64,000 bases of DNA from positions 23,205 to 87,204 of the forward strand of contig JAPUEK010000042.1 in the NCBI GenBank assembly GCA_027492585.1. The letters are read 5' to 3'. Every line of letters begins with the position of its first letter. The stretch's first letter is position 1. The notes below the pieces were generated by a model. The model was given only the letters and a program-made list of their open reading frames with translations. It searched no databases and was not told where the DNA came from. This DNA comes from Paracoccaceae bacterium (GTDB lineage Bacteria > Pseudomonadota > Alphaproteobacteria > Rhodobacterales > Rhodobacteraceae). Shown piece by piece: positions 24,592-34,121 of this stretch. The position numbers were made by a program, and so were the translations under genes.

Positions 24592-27428
24592 GCATCCAGC
24601 ATCGGCTTCAGATAGCGCCCGGTATGACTGGCCTCGACCTTGGCCACCTCTTCCGGCGTCCCGGTCGCCACGATCTGCCCGCCGCCGTCGCCGCCTTCAG
24701 GCCCGATGTCGATCAGCCAGTCGGCGGTCTTGATCACATCGAGATTGTGCTCGATCACCACCACCGTATTGCCCTGATCGACCAGCGAATGGAGCACTTC
24801 CAGCAGCTTTCGCACATCCTCGAAATGCAGGCCGGTCGTCGGCTCGTCGAGAATGTAGAGCGTCTTGCCGGTGGCGCGGCGCGACAGCTCCTTGGAGAGT
24901 TTCACCCTTTGCGCCTCCCCGCCTGAAAGGGTCGTCGCCTGCTGGCCGACCTTGATATAGCCAAGGCCCACCTCGCAGAGCGCCTCCATCTTTTCGCGGA
25001 TGGCGGGAACGGCGGAAAAGAACTCGCGCGCATCTTCACAGGTCATGTCAAGAACATCGGCGATGCTCTTGTTCTTGAACTTGATTTCCAGCGTTTCCCG
25101 GTTGTAGCGATGGCCCTTGCAGGTCTCGCAGGTCACATAGACATCGGGCAGGAAGTGCATCTCGATCTTGATGACGCCATCGCCCTGGCAGGCCTCGCAG
25201 CGCCCGCCCTTCACGTTGAAGGAAAACCGCCCCGGCCCATAGCCGCGCGCCTTGGATTCCGGCAGGCCCGCGAACCAGTCACGAATGGGCGTGAAGGCGC
25301 CGGTATAGGTCGCGGGGTTGGAGCGCGGCGTGCGTCCGATCGCCCGCTGGTCGATGTCGATCACCTTGTCCAGATGCTCGAAGCCGCTGATCGTCTCGCA
25401 GGGGGCCGGGGTCTCATGGGCGCCATTGAGCCGCGTGGCCGCGGTCTTGAACAGGGTCTCGATGGTCAGCGTGGATTTGCCGCCGCCCGAAACGCCGGTC
25501 ACGCAGACGAACTTGCCGAGCGGGAATTCCGCCGTGACATTCTTGAGGTTGTTGCCGGTGGCGCCCACCACCTTCAGCTTCTTGCCGCTGCCCTTGCGCC
25601 GGGTCTTCGGCACCGAGATTTCCCGCGCGCCCGACAGATATTGCCCGGTGAGGCTGGCGGGATCGGCGGCGATTTCCGCCGGAGTGCCGCGCGCCACCAC
25701 CTGACCGCCATGCACCCCCGCCCCCGGCCCGATGTCGAAGACATAATCGGCCTCGCGGATCGCATCCTCGTCATGCTCGACGACCAGAACCGTATTGCCC
25801 TGATCGCGCAGGTTTTTCAGCGTGGTCAGCAGCCGGTCGTTGTCGCGCTGGTGCAGCCCGATGGAGGGCTCGTCCAGCACATAGAGCACCCCGGTCAGGC
25901 CCGAGCCGATCTGGCTCGCCAGCCGGATCCGCTGGCTTTCCCCGCCCGAGAGCGTGCCGGCATTGCGGCTCATCGTCAGGTAGTTCAGCCCGACATTGAC
26001 GAGGAACCCCAGACGCTCGCGGATCTCCTTCAGGATGGCGCGGGCGATCTCCTGCTTCTGCGGGCTGAGGCTTTCGGGAACCGAGGCGATCCAGGCATGG
26101 GCCTCGGCAATCGACATCTGCACCACCTGCCCCGCATGAAGCCCCGCGATCTTCACCGCGAGCGCCTCCGGGCGCAGCCGGTAGCCGTGACAGGTGCCGC
26201 AGGGCCGGTTGTTCTGAAACCGCTCCATCTCCTCGCGGCTCCAGGCGCTGTCGGTCTCGCGGTAGCGGCGCTCCATGTTGGGGATGACCCCCTCGAACAC
26301 GCGCGAGACCTGATAGATCCGCCCGGCCTCGTCATAGCGGAAGGAAATCTCCTCCCCGCCGGAGCCGTAGAGAAAGACCTTCTTCACCGCCTCCGGCAGG
26401 TCCTTCCACTTCTTCTTGCGGTCGAAATTGTAATGCAGGGCAATGGCTTCGATGGTCTGGAGGAAATAGGGCGACTTCGACTTGGCCCAGGGCGCAAGCG
26501 CCCCCTGCGCCAGCGTCAGCCCCTGATCCGGCACCACCAGACGCTCGTCGAAGAACAGCTCCACCCCCAGCCCGTCGCAGACCGGGCAGGCCCCGAAGGG
26601 CGCGTTGAAGGAGAAAAGCCGCGGCTCGATCTCGGCGATGGTGAAGCCGGAAACCGGGCAGGCGAATTTCTCGGAATAGGTGGTGCGCGTCCCCTCCCCC
26701 TCCGCCGGGGCGGTTTCCAGCACCGCGATCCCGTCGGCAAGGTCGAGCGCGGTGCGGAAGCTGTCGGCAAGCCGGGTCTCCAGCCCCTCGCGCACCACGA
26801 TCCGGTCCACCACCACGTCGATGTTGTGGCGCAGCTTCTTGTCGAGCACCGGCGGCTCTTCCAGCTCATGGAAGGTGCCGTTGACCTTGACCCGCTGGAA
26901 CCCCTGCTTCCGCAGCTCAAGGAATTCCTTTTTGTATTCGCCCTTGCGGTCGCGGACGATGGGCGCCAGCAGATAGGCCCGCGTCCCTTCCGGCATCGCC
27001 ATGACCGCATCTACCATGTCCTGCACCTGCATCGCCGTGATCGGCAGGCCGGTGGCCGGGCTGAAGGGGGTGCCGACGCGGGCAAAGAGCAGCCGCAGGT
27101 AGTCGTAGATCTCCGTCACCGTGCCGACGGTGGAACGGGGGTTCTTCGAGGTGGTCTTCTGCTCGATGGAAATCGCCGGTGAGAGGCCGGAGATATGATC
27201 CACGTCCGGCTTGCCGGCCATGTCGAGGAACTGCCGCGCATAGGCCGAGAGCGATTCGACATAGCGCCGCTGCCCCTCGGCATAGATCGTGTCGAAGGCG
27301 AGGCTCGACTTGCCGGAGCCGGACAGCCCGGTGATCACAACGAACTGGTCGCGGGGAATGTCTACATCCACCCCCTTGAGGTTATGCTCGCGCGCGCCGC
27401 GCACTTCGATGAACTTCTGCTCGACCAT
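24570..27428 (-). CDS. uvrA: Excinuclease ABC subunit A
   Basis: 952-aa DNA damage sensor of nucleotide excision repair. Two ABC ATPase modules with Walker A sites GLSGSGKSS (about 33) and GVSGGGKST (about 645), and signature motifs LSGGESQRI and LSGGEAQRV. Zinc-binding cysteine clusters include CPVSGF..CPVC (about 258-285) and [12 protein letters not shown] (about 742-768). Full length. A LexA box lies 65-79 bp upstream of the ATG, so SOS induction is expected. Confidence 0.97.
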   Translation of the reverse strand: MVEQKFIEVRGAREHNLKGVDVDIPRDQFVVITGLSGSGKSSLAFDTIYAEGQRRYVESLSAYARQFLDMAGKPDVDHISGLSPAISIEQKTTSKNPRSTVGTVTEIYDYLRLLFARVGTPFSPATGLPITAMQVQDMVDAVMAMPEGTRAYLLAPIVRDRKGEYKKEFLELRKQGFQRVKVNGTFHELEEPPVLDKKLRHNIDVVVDRIVVREGLETRLADSFRTALDLADGIAVLETAPAEGEGTRTTYSEKFACPVSGFTIAEIEPRLFSFNAPFGACPVCDGLGVELFFDERLVVPDQGLTLAQGALAPWAKSKSPYFLQTIEAIALHYNFDRKKKWKDLPEAVKKVFLYGSGGEEISFRYDEAGRIYQVSRVFEGVIPNMERRYRETDSAWSREEMERFQNNRPCGTCHGYRLRPEALAVKIAGLHAGQVVQMSIAEAHAWIASVPESLSPQKQEIARAILKEIRERLGFLVNVGLNYLTMSRNAGTLSGGESQRIRLASQIGSGLTGVLYVLDEPSIGLHQRDNDRLLTTLKNLRDQGNTVLVVEHDEDAIREADYVFDIGPGAGVHGGQVVARGTPAEIAADPASLTGQYLSGAREISVPKTRRKGSGKKLKVVGATGNNLKNVTAEFPLGKFVCVTGVSGGGKSTLTIETLFKTAATRLNGAHETPAPCETISGFEHLDKVIDIDQRAIGRTPRSNPATYTGAFTPIRDWFAGLPESKARGYGPGRFSFNVKGGRCEACQGDGVIKIEMHFLPDVYVTCETCKGHRYNRETLEIKFKNKSIADVLDMTCEDAREFFSAVPAIREKMEALCEVGLGYIKVGQQATTLSGGEAQRVKLSKELSRRATGKTLYILDEPTTGLHFEDVRKLLEVLHSLVDQGNTVVVIEHNLDVIKTADWLIDIGPEGGDGGGQIVATGTPEEVAKVEASHTGRYLKPMLDAKRVAAE

Positions 27429-27492
27429 GATCCACCCCGTAAGCCGGGATCAGAGATAGGGCGGATCACAGGTATTTCCAACCGGAAAATGT

Positions 27493-27507
27493 GAACGAAG
27501 AATGAAC
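27493..27507 (-). promoter_or_regulatory. LexA (SOS) box of uvrA
   Basis: On the plus strand GAAC-GAAGAAT-GAAC; on the coding strand of uvrA GTTC-N7-GTTC, an exact match to the direct-repeat SOS box known from Rhodobacter and Rhizobium. It is 65 bp upstream of the uvrA ATG. Confidence 0.85.
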
Positions 27508-27541
27508 ACATGCCGGTTTTGTGGTTTCCGCAGCGGCGGGC

Positions 27542-27571
27542 TTTACATATTCAATTTATCGCACATATATG
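27542..27571 (+). promoter_or_regulatory. Sigma-70-type promoter of the rhodanese gene
   Basis: TTTACA (27542-27547) and TATATG (27566-27571) with an 18-bp A/T-rich spacer, 26 bp before the rhodanese ATG. Confidence 0.5.
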
Positions 27572-27597
27572 AGGCACCCCAGCAGAGGACCCATCCC

Positions 27598-27897
27598 ATG
27601 ACCCCGCAAGATGCCATCGCCAAAGCCGCCCGTGGCGAGATCACCCTCGTCGATGTGCGCGAGGCCAAGGAGCTGGCCGCCAGCGGCACCGCCGCAGGCG
27701 CGCTGCACATTCCTCTGGCCCTGATCGGCCTGCAGGCGGCAGAGAAAATCCCGAAGACCCGGCCCGTGGTGCTTTTCTGCGCCGTCGGCGGCCGCGCCGG
27801 GATGGCGGCGCAGGCGCTGAGCGGCATGGGCTATGAGGCCCACAACATCGGCGGTTTCGGCGACTGGGCGCAGGCCGGCGGTCCCGTCACCCGCTGA
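27598..27897 (+). CDS. Single-domain rhodanese (sulfurtransferase)
   Basis: 99 aa. Rhodanese fold: DVREAKELAASGTAAGALHIPL, and the active-site loop CAVGGRAGMAAQAL, with the persulfide-forming Cys at about 60 and the usual C-x-x-G-x-R pattern. No signal peptide from ATG 27598 (the frame is open from 27502, but the start is placed after an AGAGGA). Likely moves sulfane sulfur in the cytoplasm; physiological substrate unknown. Its 3' end overlaps the convergent MFS gene by 11 bp. Confidence 0.9.
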   Translation: MTPQDAIAKAARGEITLVDVREAKELAASGTAAGALHIPLALIGLQAAEKIPKTRPVVLFCAVGGRAGMAAQALSGMGYEAHNIGGFGDWAQAGGPVTR

Positions 27898-29053
27898 ACG
27901 CGCGCCGCCGCCGCGCCAGCAGCGCGTGGATGGCGATGCCCAGCCCGGAAAACCCGAGCACGAAGAGCGCCAGCCCCGCGGCCCCCGCCCGTTCGACCAG
28001 ATAGGCCAGCAAGGGCGTCCCCGTGGTCGTGCCGAGATTGCCGAGTTGCGCGATGGCCCCGGCGGCGCGGGCGCGGTCCTCCGGCCGGGGGTTCAGTTGC
28101 GGGATCGCGGCAAAGCTCGCCCCCTGCACGATGCCCAGCGAGGCCGCCACCATCAGCGCGAACGCCGCCTCGGCCGCCCCCTGCCCCCAGGTGAGCCACA
28201 GCCCCAGGGCGCCCAGCACCGCAAAGGCGAACCCCGCCTGCACCAGCCGCACCGCCGGAAACTTCCCCAGAAGCCAGACCCCCAGCGTCAGCGACACGGT
28301 GATCGACACCAGCGGCATCGCCACTCCGATGAAGCGGCCCCAATCGGGGCTGGCCAGCCCCGGCAGCAGCGTCAGCACGGCAACGTAAGTCACGGTGTAG
28401 CAGACGAACCCCATCGCCGGCGCCGCCAGAAAGGGCGAGGCATAGATGGCCAGATGCTGCGCCAGCAGCCCGCCCTGTCCCGGCTGTGGCGTCTCGCGCC
28501 GGTCGGCCGGCATCAGCCCCCAAAGCAGCGCGGCACAGGCCAGCATCCAGAGGGCATGGGCCTGAAACAGCGCCCCCGCTCCGGCGACCGCGATCAGCTT
28601 CGGCCCGAGCCAGAACAGCAGCGCATAGGTCAGCCCGAAAAAGCTCGACCACAGCGTCATCGCCGCCCCCTGCCGCGCCGGAGGCGCCGCCGCCGCGATC
28701 GCCGTCGGCCCCACCACCACGATGGCGAGATGCGAGACCCCCTCCAGCACGCGCGTCAGCATCATCACCGGATAGGGCGGGAACACCGACTGCACCAGCG
28801 ACACCACCGCCCCCAGCACGAGCGCCGCCAGAATCGCCCGCCGCGGCCCGACCCGCGCCACCAGAAGCCCCGCCGTGGTGCCGAAGACCAGCCCGACCAT
28901 GCCCACGACCGAGACCATCAGCCCCAGCCAGACACCTTCATAGCCCGCATAAGCTGCCCCGAGCGACGGATAGACCACAGAAATCTTGCCGAATTGCGCC
29001 GCCGCCCCAAGGCCCGCCAGCCAGAGCGCCACAATCGTCAGAACCGCGCGCAT
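27887..29053 (-). CDS. MFS transporter
   Basis: 388 aa, about 12 transmembrane helices, major facilitator superfamily. The N half has the motif-A-like loop LVARVGPRRAIL (about 65-76) and the C half ends in ALLARRRRAFSG. Resembles the CynX/NimT-like or YbfB-like small-molecule permeases, but substrate is not recognisable. ATG 29053 starts MRAVLTIVALWLAGLGAAAQFG; the longer frame to 29176 runs through a repeat element and is rejected. Downstream of lpd on the same strand with repeat copy D between. Confidence 0.82.
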   Translation of the reverse strand: MRAVLTIVALWLAGLGAAAQFGKISVVYPSLGAAYAGYEGVWLGLMVSVVGMVGLVFGTTAGLLVARVGPRRAILAALVLGAVVSLVQSVFPPYPVMMLTRVLEGVSHLAIVVVGPTAIAAAAPPARQGAAMTLWSSFFGLTYALLFWLGPKLIAVAGAGALFQAHALWMLACAALLWGLMPADRRETPQPGQGGLLAQHLAIYASPFLAAPAMGFVCYTVTYVAVLTLLPGLASPDWGRFIGVAMPLVSITVSLTLGVWLLGKFPAVRLVQAGFAFAVLGALGLWLTWGQGAAEAAFALMVAASLGIVQGASFAAIPQLNPRPEDRARAAGAIAQLGNLGTTTGTPLLAYLVERAGAAGLALFVLGFSGLGIAIHALLARRRRAFSG

Positions 29054-29057
29054 GTCC

Positions 29058-29130
29058 TTCACCTCTGCACAAATATCCTCGGGGGGGTGCCGAAGGCACG
29101 AAGGGGGGCAGACAGCCCCCCTCCCCTTTT
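29058..29130 (-). repeat. GATATTT intergenic repeat, copy D
   Basis: Minus strand: G6-C/G-C6 hairpin (29103-29124), a short TGCC/GGCA stem, then CCCCGAGGATATTTGTGCAGAGGTGAAGG (shown in part; core 29069-29076). It is 3' of lpd in lpd's orientation. Confidence 0.75.
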
Positions 29131-29153
29131 TCCCGGATCTGCTCGCAAACCGC

Positions 29154-30548
29154 TCAGATATGCAAGGCCCGGCCATAGGCGTCGAGCACCGCTTCGTGCA
29201 TCATCTCCGACAGGGTGGGATGCGGGAAGACGGTGTTCATCAGATCCTGCTCGGTGGTTTCGAGCGCGCGGCCCACCACATAGCCCTGGATCAGCTCGGT
29301 CACTTCGGCGCCGATCATGTGCGCGCCGAGAAGCTCCCCGGTTTTCGCGTCGAAGACGGTCTTGATCATGCCCTCGGCCTCGCCAAGCGCAATCGCCTTG
29401 CCGTTGCCGATGAAGGGGAAGCGGCCGACCCTGATCTCGAAGCCCGCGTCCTTCGCCTTCTGCTCGGTCAGCCCGACAGAGGCCACCTGCGGGTGGCAAT
29501 AGGTGCAGCCGGCGATGGAGCCGGGCTTGATCGGATGCGGATGGCCACCGGCGATCAGCTCGGCCACCATCACGCCCTCATGGCTGGCCTTGTGGGCAAG
29601 CCAGGGCGCGCCGGCGATGTCGCCGATGGCATAAAGCCCCGGAACCCCGGTGCGGCAGAATTCATCGGTCACCACATGGGTCCGGTCGATCTTGACGCCA
29701 AGCGCCTCCAGCCCCAGCCCCTCGACATTGCCGAGGATGCCGACGGCGGAGATCACCGTGTCGAACTCCTGGGTGGTGGTGCCTTTGGCATCTTCGAGAT
29801 GCGCCACGACCTTGCCGGGAGAGCGGTCCAGCTTCTTCACCGTGGTCTTTTCGAGGATCTTCATCCCCTGCTTGACGAAAGCCTTCTTGGCAAAGGCGGA
29901 AATCTCCGCATCTTCCACCGGCAGCACGCGGTCCATCACCTCGACCACGGTGGTCTCGGCGCCGAGCGTGTTGAAGAAGCTGGCGAATTCGATGCCGATG
30001 GCGCCGGAGCCGATGACGAGGAGCTTCTTCGGCATCCGCTTCGGTTGCAGGGCGTGCTTGTAGGTCCAGACCAGATCGCCGTCCGCCTCCAGCCCCGGCA
30101 GCTCGCGCGCCCGCGCGCCGGTGGCAAGGATGATCGACTTCGCGGTCAGCTCCTCCACCCCCTTCTCGGTCTTGACCGAGACGACGCCCTGTTTCGGCAG
30201 GGTCGCGGCGCCCATGAAGACCGTGACCTTGTTCTTCTTCATCAGATGGCCGATGCCGCCCGACAATTGCTTGGCCACCCCGCGCGAACGGGCAACGACG
30301 GCATCGAGATCGAAGGACGCGCCCTCGACCTTCAGGCCGAATTCCTTGGCGCGGTGCATGAGGTGGAACACCTCGGCCGAGCGCAGAAGCGCCTTGGTCG
30401 GGATGCAGCCCCAGTTCAGGCAGATGCCGCCGAGATGCTCACGCTCGACAATCGCCACCTTCAATCCCAGTTGCGAGGCCCGGATCGCGGCCACATAGCC
30501 CCCCGGACCTGCGCCGATCACCACCACATCAAAGCTTTGGCCAGCCAT
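29154..30548 (-). CDS. lpdA: Dihydrolipoyl dehydrogenase (E3)
   Basis: 464-aa FAD disulfide oxidoreductase that reoxidises dihydrolipoamide in 2-oxoacid dehydrogenase and glycine-cleavage complexes. FAD motif GAGPGGYVAA (12-21), redox-active pair in GGICLNWGCIPTKALL (Cys about 42 and 47), NAD motif GSGAIGIEFA (about 184), and the C-terminal catalytic His-Glu pair in FPHPTLSEMMHEAV. A separate gene, not inside a pdh or suc operon here. It shares its strand with the DUF924 gene 76 bp upstream. Confidence 0.95.
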   Translation of the reverse strand: MAGQSFDVVVIGAGPGGYVAAIRASQLGLKVAIVEREHLGGICLNWGCIPTKALLRSAEVFHLMHRAKEFGLKVEGASFDLDAVVARSRGVAKQLSGGIGHLMKKNKVTVFMGAATLPKQGVVSVKTEKGVEELTAKSIILATGARARELPGLEADGDLVWTYKHALQPKRMPKKLLVIGSGAIGIEFASFFNTLGAETTVVEVMDRVLPVEDAEISAFAKKAFVKQGMKILEKTTVKKLDRSPGKVVAHLEDAKGTTTQEFDTVISAVGILGNVEGLGLEALGVKIDRTHVVTDEFCRTGVPGLYAIGDIAGAPWLAHKASHEGVMVAELIAGGHPHPIKPGSIAGCTYCHPQVASVGLTEQKAKDAGFEIRVGRFPFIGNGKAIALGEAEGMIKTVFDAKTGELLGAHMIGAEVTELIQGYVVGRALETTEQDLMNTVFPHPTLSEMMHEAVLDAYGRALHI

Positions 30549-30624
30549 CTTTCCCTCCCTCAGAAAAAGTAGTTTGCCATTAAACTATATCCAAAACCCA
30601 AGCAATAAAGCTGTTGCCTTGCCC

Positions 30625-31212
30625 CTATGCGCCGGCTGCATGGCTTTTCCGCAGACGCTCCACCACCGCGCCATAGGCCCCTTCGGCAAGGAAAGCGGCC
30701 TCCTCCGGGGTGGTTTCGCGGCCAAGGGCGGCATTGCGGAAGGGAAAGCGGCCGAAGCGGGCAATGATTTCCCGGTGGGCGCGGGCATGAAGCGCCATCT
30801 CCGGTTCGGAGGAGAGACGCTCGCTCAGCAGGCTGACGGAAAGATCCTGATCGGCCATGTCTTCGGAATGCTCGAACGGCATGTAGAAGAACTGCCGCTC
30901 CGGCTCCGGCGCGGCCATGTCCCAGCCCTCGGCAAGGGCGCGGCGGGCGGCGGCGCGGGCGCGGGGATCGGTGGCGAAGGCCTCCGCCTTGCCGCGGTGC
31001 ATGTTGCGCGCCATCTGGTCGCAGAGGATCAGATAGGCGAGCGTCCCGACCGTGCCTTCGGCCCAATGCTCCAGACCGCCCTCATTGGCCGCCTGCCAAA
31101 GATCGGCAAAGCGCTCCCTCACCTCGCCGTCAAGCGTCTCGCCCCCGGCGTACCAGCCTTCGGGGCCGACCTCTCCCAGCCAGTAGTCCAGCACTTCGAT
31201 CGGGTCCGACAT
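30625..31212 (-). CDS. DUF924 family protein
   Basis: 195 aa, all-helical (TPR-like) DUF924 family. Family landmarks are the N-terminal VLDYWLGEVGPEGWY, ILCDQMARNMHRGKAEAFATDP in the middle, FFYMPFEHSED and GRFPFRNAALGRE towards the end. Biochemical function not established. Same strand as lpdA; the linkage is common in relatives but does not reveal a role. Confidence 0.88.
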   Translation of the reverse strand: MSDPIEVLDYWLGEVGPEGWYAGGETLDGEVRERFADLWQAANEGGLEHWAEGTVGTLAYLILCDQMARNMHRGKAEAFATDPRARAAARRALAEGWDMAAPEPERQFFYMPFEHSEDMADQDLSVSLLSERLSSEPEMALHARAHREIIARFGRFPFRNAALGRETTPEEAAFLAEGAYGAVVERLRKSHAAGA

Positions 31213-31266
31213 GAGATCCTCCGCCCTTTCCGGGGAGCCTGACAGGTTCGCGCCCGGCCCGCAACC

Positions 31267-32490
31267 TCAGCGCTTCTCCTGATCGAGCACCGCCCCCACG
31301 GCCAGCGACGAGGCATTGGGGCTGAGCCCGGCGAAGCCTCCCGTCCCCTGCGGCGCGGCCCGGCGGGTCATCCGCCAGCCGATATAGGCGGCCTGTGCCG
31401 CATAGAGGAGACCGATGAACAGGAAGAACCCGTGCGGCCCGACGACGCCCATCAGCCAGCCCGTCACCAGCGGCCCGAAGATCGCCCCGAAACCGTTGAG
31501 AAAGATCAGCCCCGCCGAGGCCGCCGCCATCTGCTCCTTCGGCAGGTAGTCGTTGGTATAGGCGATGATCAGCGAATACATCGGATAGGTGATCCCGCCG
31601 AGCAGCGCCGCCACCACCAGCAGCGCCGGATAGGGCAGGTTCACGAAGGCCGCGAGCGCCATCACCACCGTGGCCAGCACCGCGAGCCACAGCATGATCC
31701 GCCGCCGGTCCACCCGGTCCGAGAGCCAGCCGACCGGATATTGCAGGATCAGCCCGCCGACATAGAGCGCCGAGGTGAAGAGCGCGATCTGCTTGAAGCT
31801 CAGAAGGCTCAGCGTCCCCCAGACCGAGGCCATCCCGAACATGGCCGAGAACACCCCGCCCGAAATCAGCATCCCGACGCAGCCGACCGGAGAGATGCGG
31901 AACAGCTCCCGGAACCCCAGCCGCTCGGCGCTGTCGAAGGTCGGCGCGGGGCTGTCGGCCAGCAGGATCGGCAGGAAGGCCAGCGACACCAGCACCGAGG
32001 GAATGAGGAAAAGATCGTAGCCGAACGGGTCCCCGAAGGCCATCAGCACCTGGCTTGCGACGATCCCCAGCATCTGCACGATCATATAGGCGGACAGCGC
32101 CTGCCCCCGCGTCTCGTTGGTTGCGGTGTTGTTCAGCCAGCTTTCGGCGGTGATGTAGATGCCCGCAAAGCCGAAGCCGATGATCACGCGCATCACCGCC
32201 CAGACCTGCCATTCGACCAGCATCGGATAGAGCACCAACACCGCCGAGATCAGCGAGCCGAGCGCGGCGAAGACCCGCACATGGCCGACGTTGCGGATCA
32301 TGATGGGGGCGAGCCGCGATCCGATCAGGAAGCCCAGGAAGTAGGCCGACATGACGATGGAAAGGTGGAAGGTCGAAAACGCCTCCAGCGTGCCGCGGAT
32401 GCCGAGGAGCGAGCCCTGCACCCCGTTGCCGACCATCATCAGCATCACACCCAGAAGCAGCGGCCAAGAATGGGCCAGAACCTTCAGCAT
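31267..32490 (-). CDS. MFS transporter, YcaD-like
   Basis: 407 aa, 12 predicted transmembrane helices. The segment AESWLNNTATNETRGQALSAYM (helix 4-5 region, shown in part as AESWLN and RGQALSAYM) is typical of the YcaD-like branch. The start is MLKVLAHSWPLLLGVMLMM at ATG 32490; the 39-residue extension to 32607 is not credible. Substrate unknown. Precedes the DUF924 gene by 55 bp on the same strand. Confidence 0.84.
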   Translation of the reverse strand: MLKVLAHSWPLLLGVMLMMVGNGVQGSLLGIRGTLEAFSTFHLSIVMSAYFLGFLIGSRLAPIMIRNVGHVRVFAALGSLISAVLVLYPMLVEWQVWAVMRVIIGFGFAGIYITAESWLNNTATNETRGQALSAYMIVQMLGIVASQVLMAFGDPFGYDLFLIPSVLVSLAFLPILLADSPAPTFDSAERLGFRELFRISPVGCVGMLISGGVFSAMFGMASVWGTLSLLSFKQIALFTSALYVGGLILQYPVGWLSDRVDRRRIMLWLAVLATVVMALAAFVNLPYPALLVVAALLGGITYPMYSLIIAYTNDYLPKEQMAAASAGLIFLNGFGAIFGPLVTGWLMGVVGPHGFFLFIGLLYAAQAAYIGWRMTRRAAPQGTGGFAGLSPNASSLAVGAVLDQEKR

Positions 32491-32659
32491 CGCGCAATCC
32501 CCGTCTGTTCGCCGCGACCCTATCATGCCGGAAGTCGCCGCACAGCCCGATTGCGACACGGGCCGGGGCGAAGCGCCATTCCTTCGCATGACCTGTGAAG
32601 GCGGCAAGGCCGGGAGAGAGCGGGCTGAACCGGGCGGGGCCAGAAAAGGCAGGGCAAGA

Positions 32660-32707
32660 CCGGGGCGCTGCCCCGGACCCCGGGATATTTATGACCGGAT
32701 GATGAGG
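32660..32707 (+). repeat. GATATTT intergenic repeat, copy E
   Basis: CGGGGC/GCCCCG hairpin (32661-32675), then CCCCGGGATATTTATGACCGGATGATGAGG (in part; core 32683-32690). The only copy not immediately 3' of a gene in its own orientation. Confidence 0.6.
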
Positions 32708-32869
32708 CAGCCGGCCTGTCAGGACGACGGCAGCAAGGACTGTCACAGGCGACGCCCTGCCCCGAGCCAACGGAGCAGGGAATCATCACCCGGTGCCGCC
32801 ATCGGGATCCCTCCCTGTTCGGCGCTTCCGGTATCGGACAAAAGGGTTAACAAATCCCCAAGCCCTCTC

Positions 32870-32920
32870 ATCCTGTCATGAACATCCTCGGGGGAAGGCG
32901 GGGAGGCCCCCCGCCCTCCG
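32870..32920 (-). repeat. GATATTT intergenic repeat, diverged copy F
   Basis: Minus strand: GGCGGGGGGCC/GCC hairpin, then CCCCGAGGATGTTCATGACAGGATGAG (in part). The core has changed to GGATGTTC. It is 3' of queA in queA's orientation. Confidence 0.55.
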
Positions 32921-32935
32921 CTCCGCAAGGACGGC

Positions 32936-33967
32936 TCAGGGGATCAGCAGCGAGGCGTCGCCATAGGAGAAGAAGCGGTAGGTTTCGGCAATCGCATGGG
33001 CATAGATGCGGTCGATCCTCTCCTTGCCCATCAGGGCGGAGACCAGCATCAGTAGCGTCGATTTCGGCAGGTGGAAATTGGTCATCAGCGCATCGGCCAC
33101 GCGGAAGCGGTAGCCGGGATAGATGAAGATGTCGGTCGTCCCCTGCCAGGGCTCCAGCCGGCCGGAGGCGGCCGCGCTCTCGATCAGCCGCAACGCCGTG
33201 GTGCCGACCGGGATCACCCGCCCGCCCGCGGCCTTGGTGGCATTGATCTCCGCCGCCGCCGCCGCCGTCACCTCGCCCCATTCGGAATGCATCCGGTGGG
33301 TGGTCACATCCTCGACCTTTACCGGCAGGAAGGTCCCCGCCCCCACATGCAGCGTGACCTCGGTGAAGGTCACCCCGCGCGCGGCGAGCGCCGCCAACAG
33401 CGCCGCATCGAAATGCAGGCTCGCCGTCGGCGCGGCCACGGCGCCGGAATGGCGCGCGAAGACCGTCTGGTAATCCTCGGCATCGCGCGCATCCGCCGGA
33501 CGCCTGGCCGCGATATAGGGCGGCAGCGGCATCTTGCCCGCCGCCGCCAGAGCCGCATCGAAATCACCGCCGGTCAGGTTGAAACGCAGCCGCAGATCGG
33601 TCTCGGATCTCTCCGCCACTTCCGCCGAAAGCTGATCGGAAAAGCGGATCACCTCGCCCACCGCCACCTTCCGCAAGGGCTTGGCCAAGGCGCGCCACCC
33701 CTCCGCCTGCGGCTCCAGCAGCGTGATCTCCACCTTCGCCACCGCCTCCCCCCGCGCCCGCGTGCCGAACAATCGCGCCGGAATGACGCGGGTGTTGTTC
33801 AGCACCAGCCGGTCGCCGGGCCGGAAGATCTCCACCAGATCGCGCACATGGGCATCGCGGATCGCCTCGCCCTCGGCCACCAGAAGACGCGCCGCGCTGC
33901 GCGGCACCGCCGGTCGGGTGGCGATCAGCGCCTCCGGCAGATCGAAATCGAAATCGCTCAGCTTCAT
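32936..33967 (-). CDS. queA: S-adenosylmethionine:tRNA ribosyltransferase-isomerase
   Basis: 343 aa. Transfers the ribosyl moiety of SAM to 7-aminomethyl-7-deazaguanine in tRNA to make epoxyqueuosine. Family blocks: [57 protein letters not shown] and [17 protein letters not shown]. Length is standard. ATG 33967 begins the conserved N terminus; the longer frame to 34147 reads through repeat copy G. No tgt gene is adjacent in the window. Confidence 0.96.
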   Translation of the reverse strand: MKLSDFDFDLPEALIATRPAVPRSAARLLVAEGEAIRDAHVRDLVEIFRPGDRLVLNNTRVIPARLFGTRARGEAVAKVEITLLEPQAEGWRALAKPLRKVAVGEVIRFSDQLSAEVAERSETDLRLRFNLTGGDFDAALAAAGKMPLPPYIAARRPADARDAEDYQTVFARHSGAVAAPTASLHFDAALLAALAARGVTFTEVTLHVGAGTFLPVKVEDVTTHRMHSEWGEVTAAAAAEINATKAAGGRVIPVGTTALRLIESAAASGRLEPWQGTTDIFIYPGYRFRVADALMTNFHLPKSTLLMLVSALMGKERIDRIYAHAIAETYRFFSYGDASLLIP

Positions 33968-34038
33968 CGCCGCCCCATATCCGTCAAGACCGCGCCCTCC
34001 TAAGCAAGCCAAACCCGGAAAACAACGCCGAACCTGCG

Positions 34039-34110
34039 CCTTCATCCCCTGTGCGGAAATATCCTCGGGGGGAGGCCGCAGGCCGTGGGGGGCGGAAAGC
34101 CCCCCGCCCG
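34039..34110 (-). repeat. GATATTT intergenic repeat, copy G
   Basis: Minus strand: G6-C/G-C6 hairpin (34087-34106), GGCC/GGCC stem, then CCCCGAGGATATTTCCGCACAGGGGATGAAGG (in part; core 34058-34065). It is 3' of the AsmA-like gene, in its orientation. Confidence 0.75.
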
Positions 34111-34121
34111 GCAGCCCCCGC

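Larger units (their letters stand above)
32491..32935. other. Intergenic region with two repeat copies
   Basis: 445 bp between the YcaD-like MFS gene and queA. It holds repeat copy E (about 32660-32707, plus orientation) and diverged copy F (about 32870-32920, minus orientation). No gene is apparent; the MFS promoter must lie here. Confidence 0.5.
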
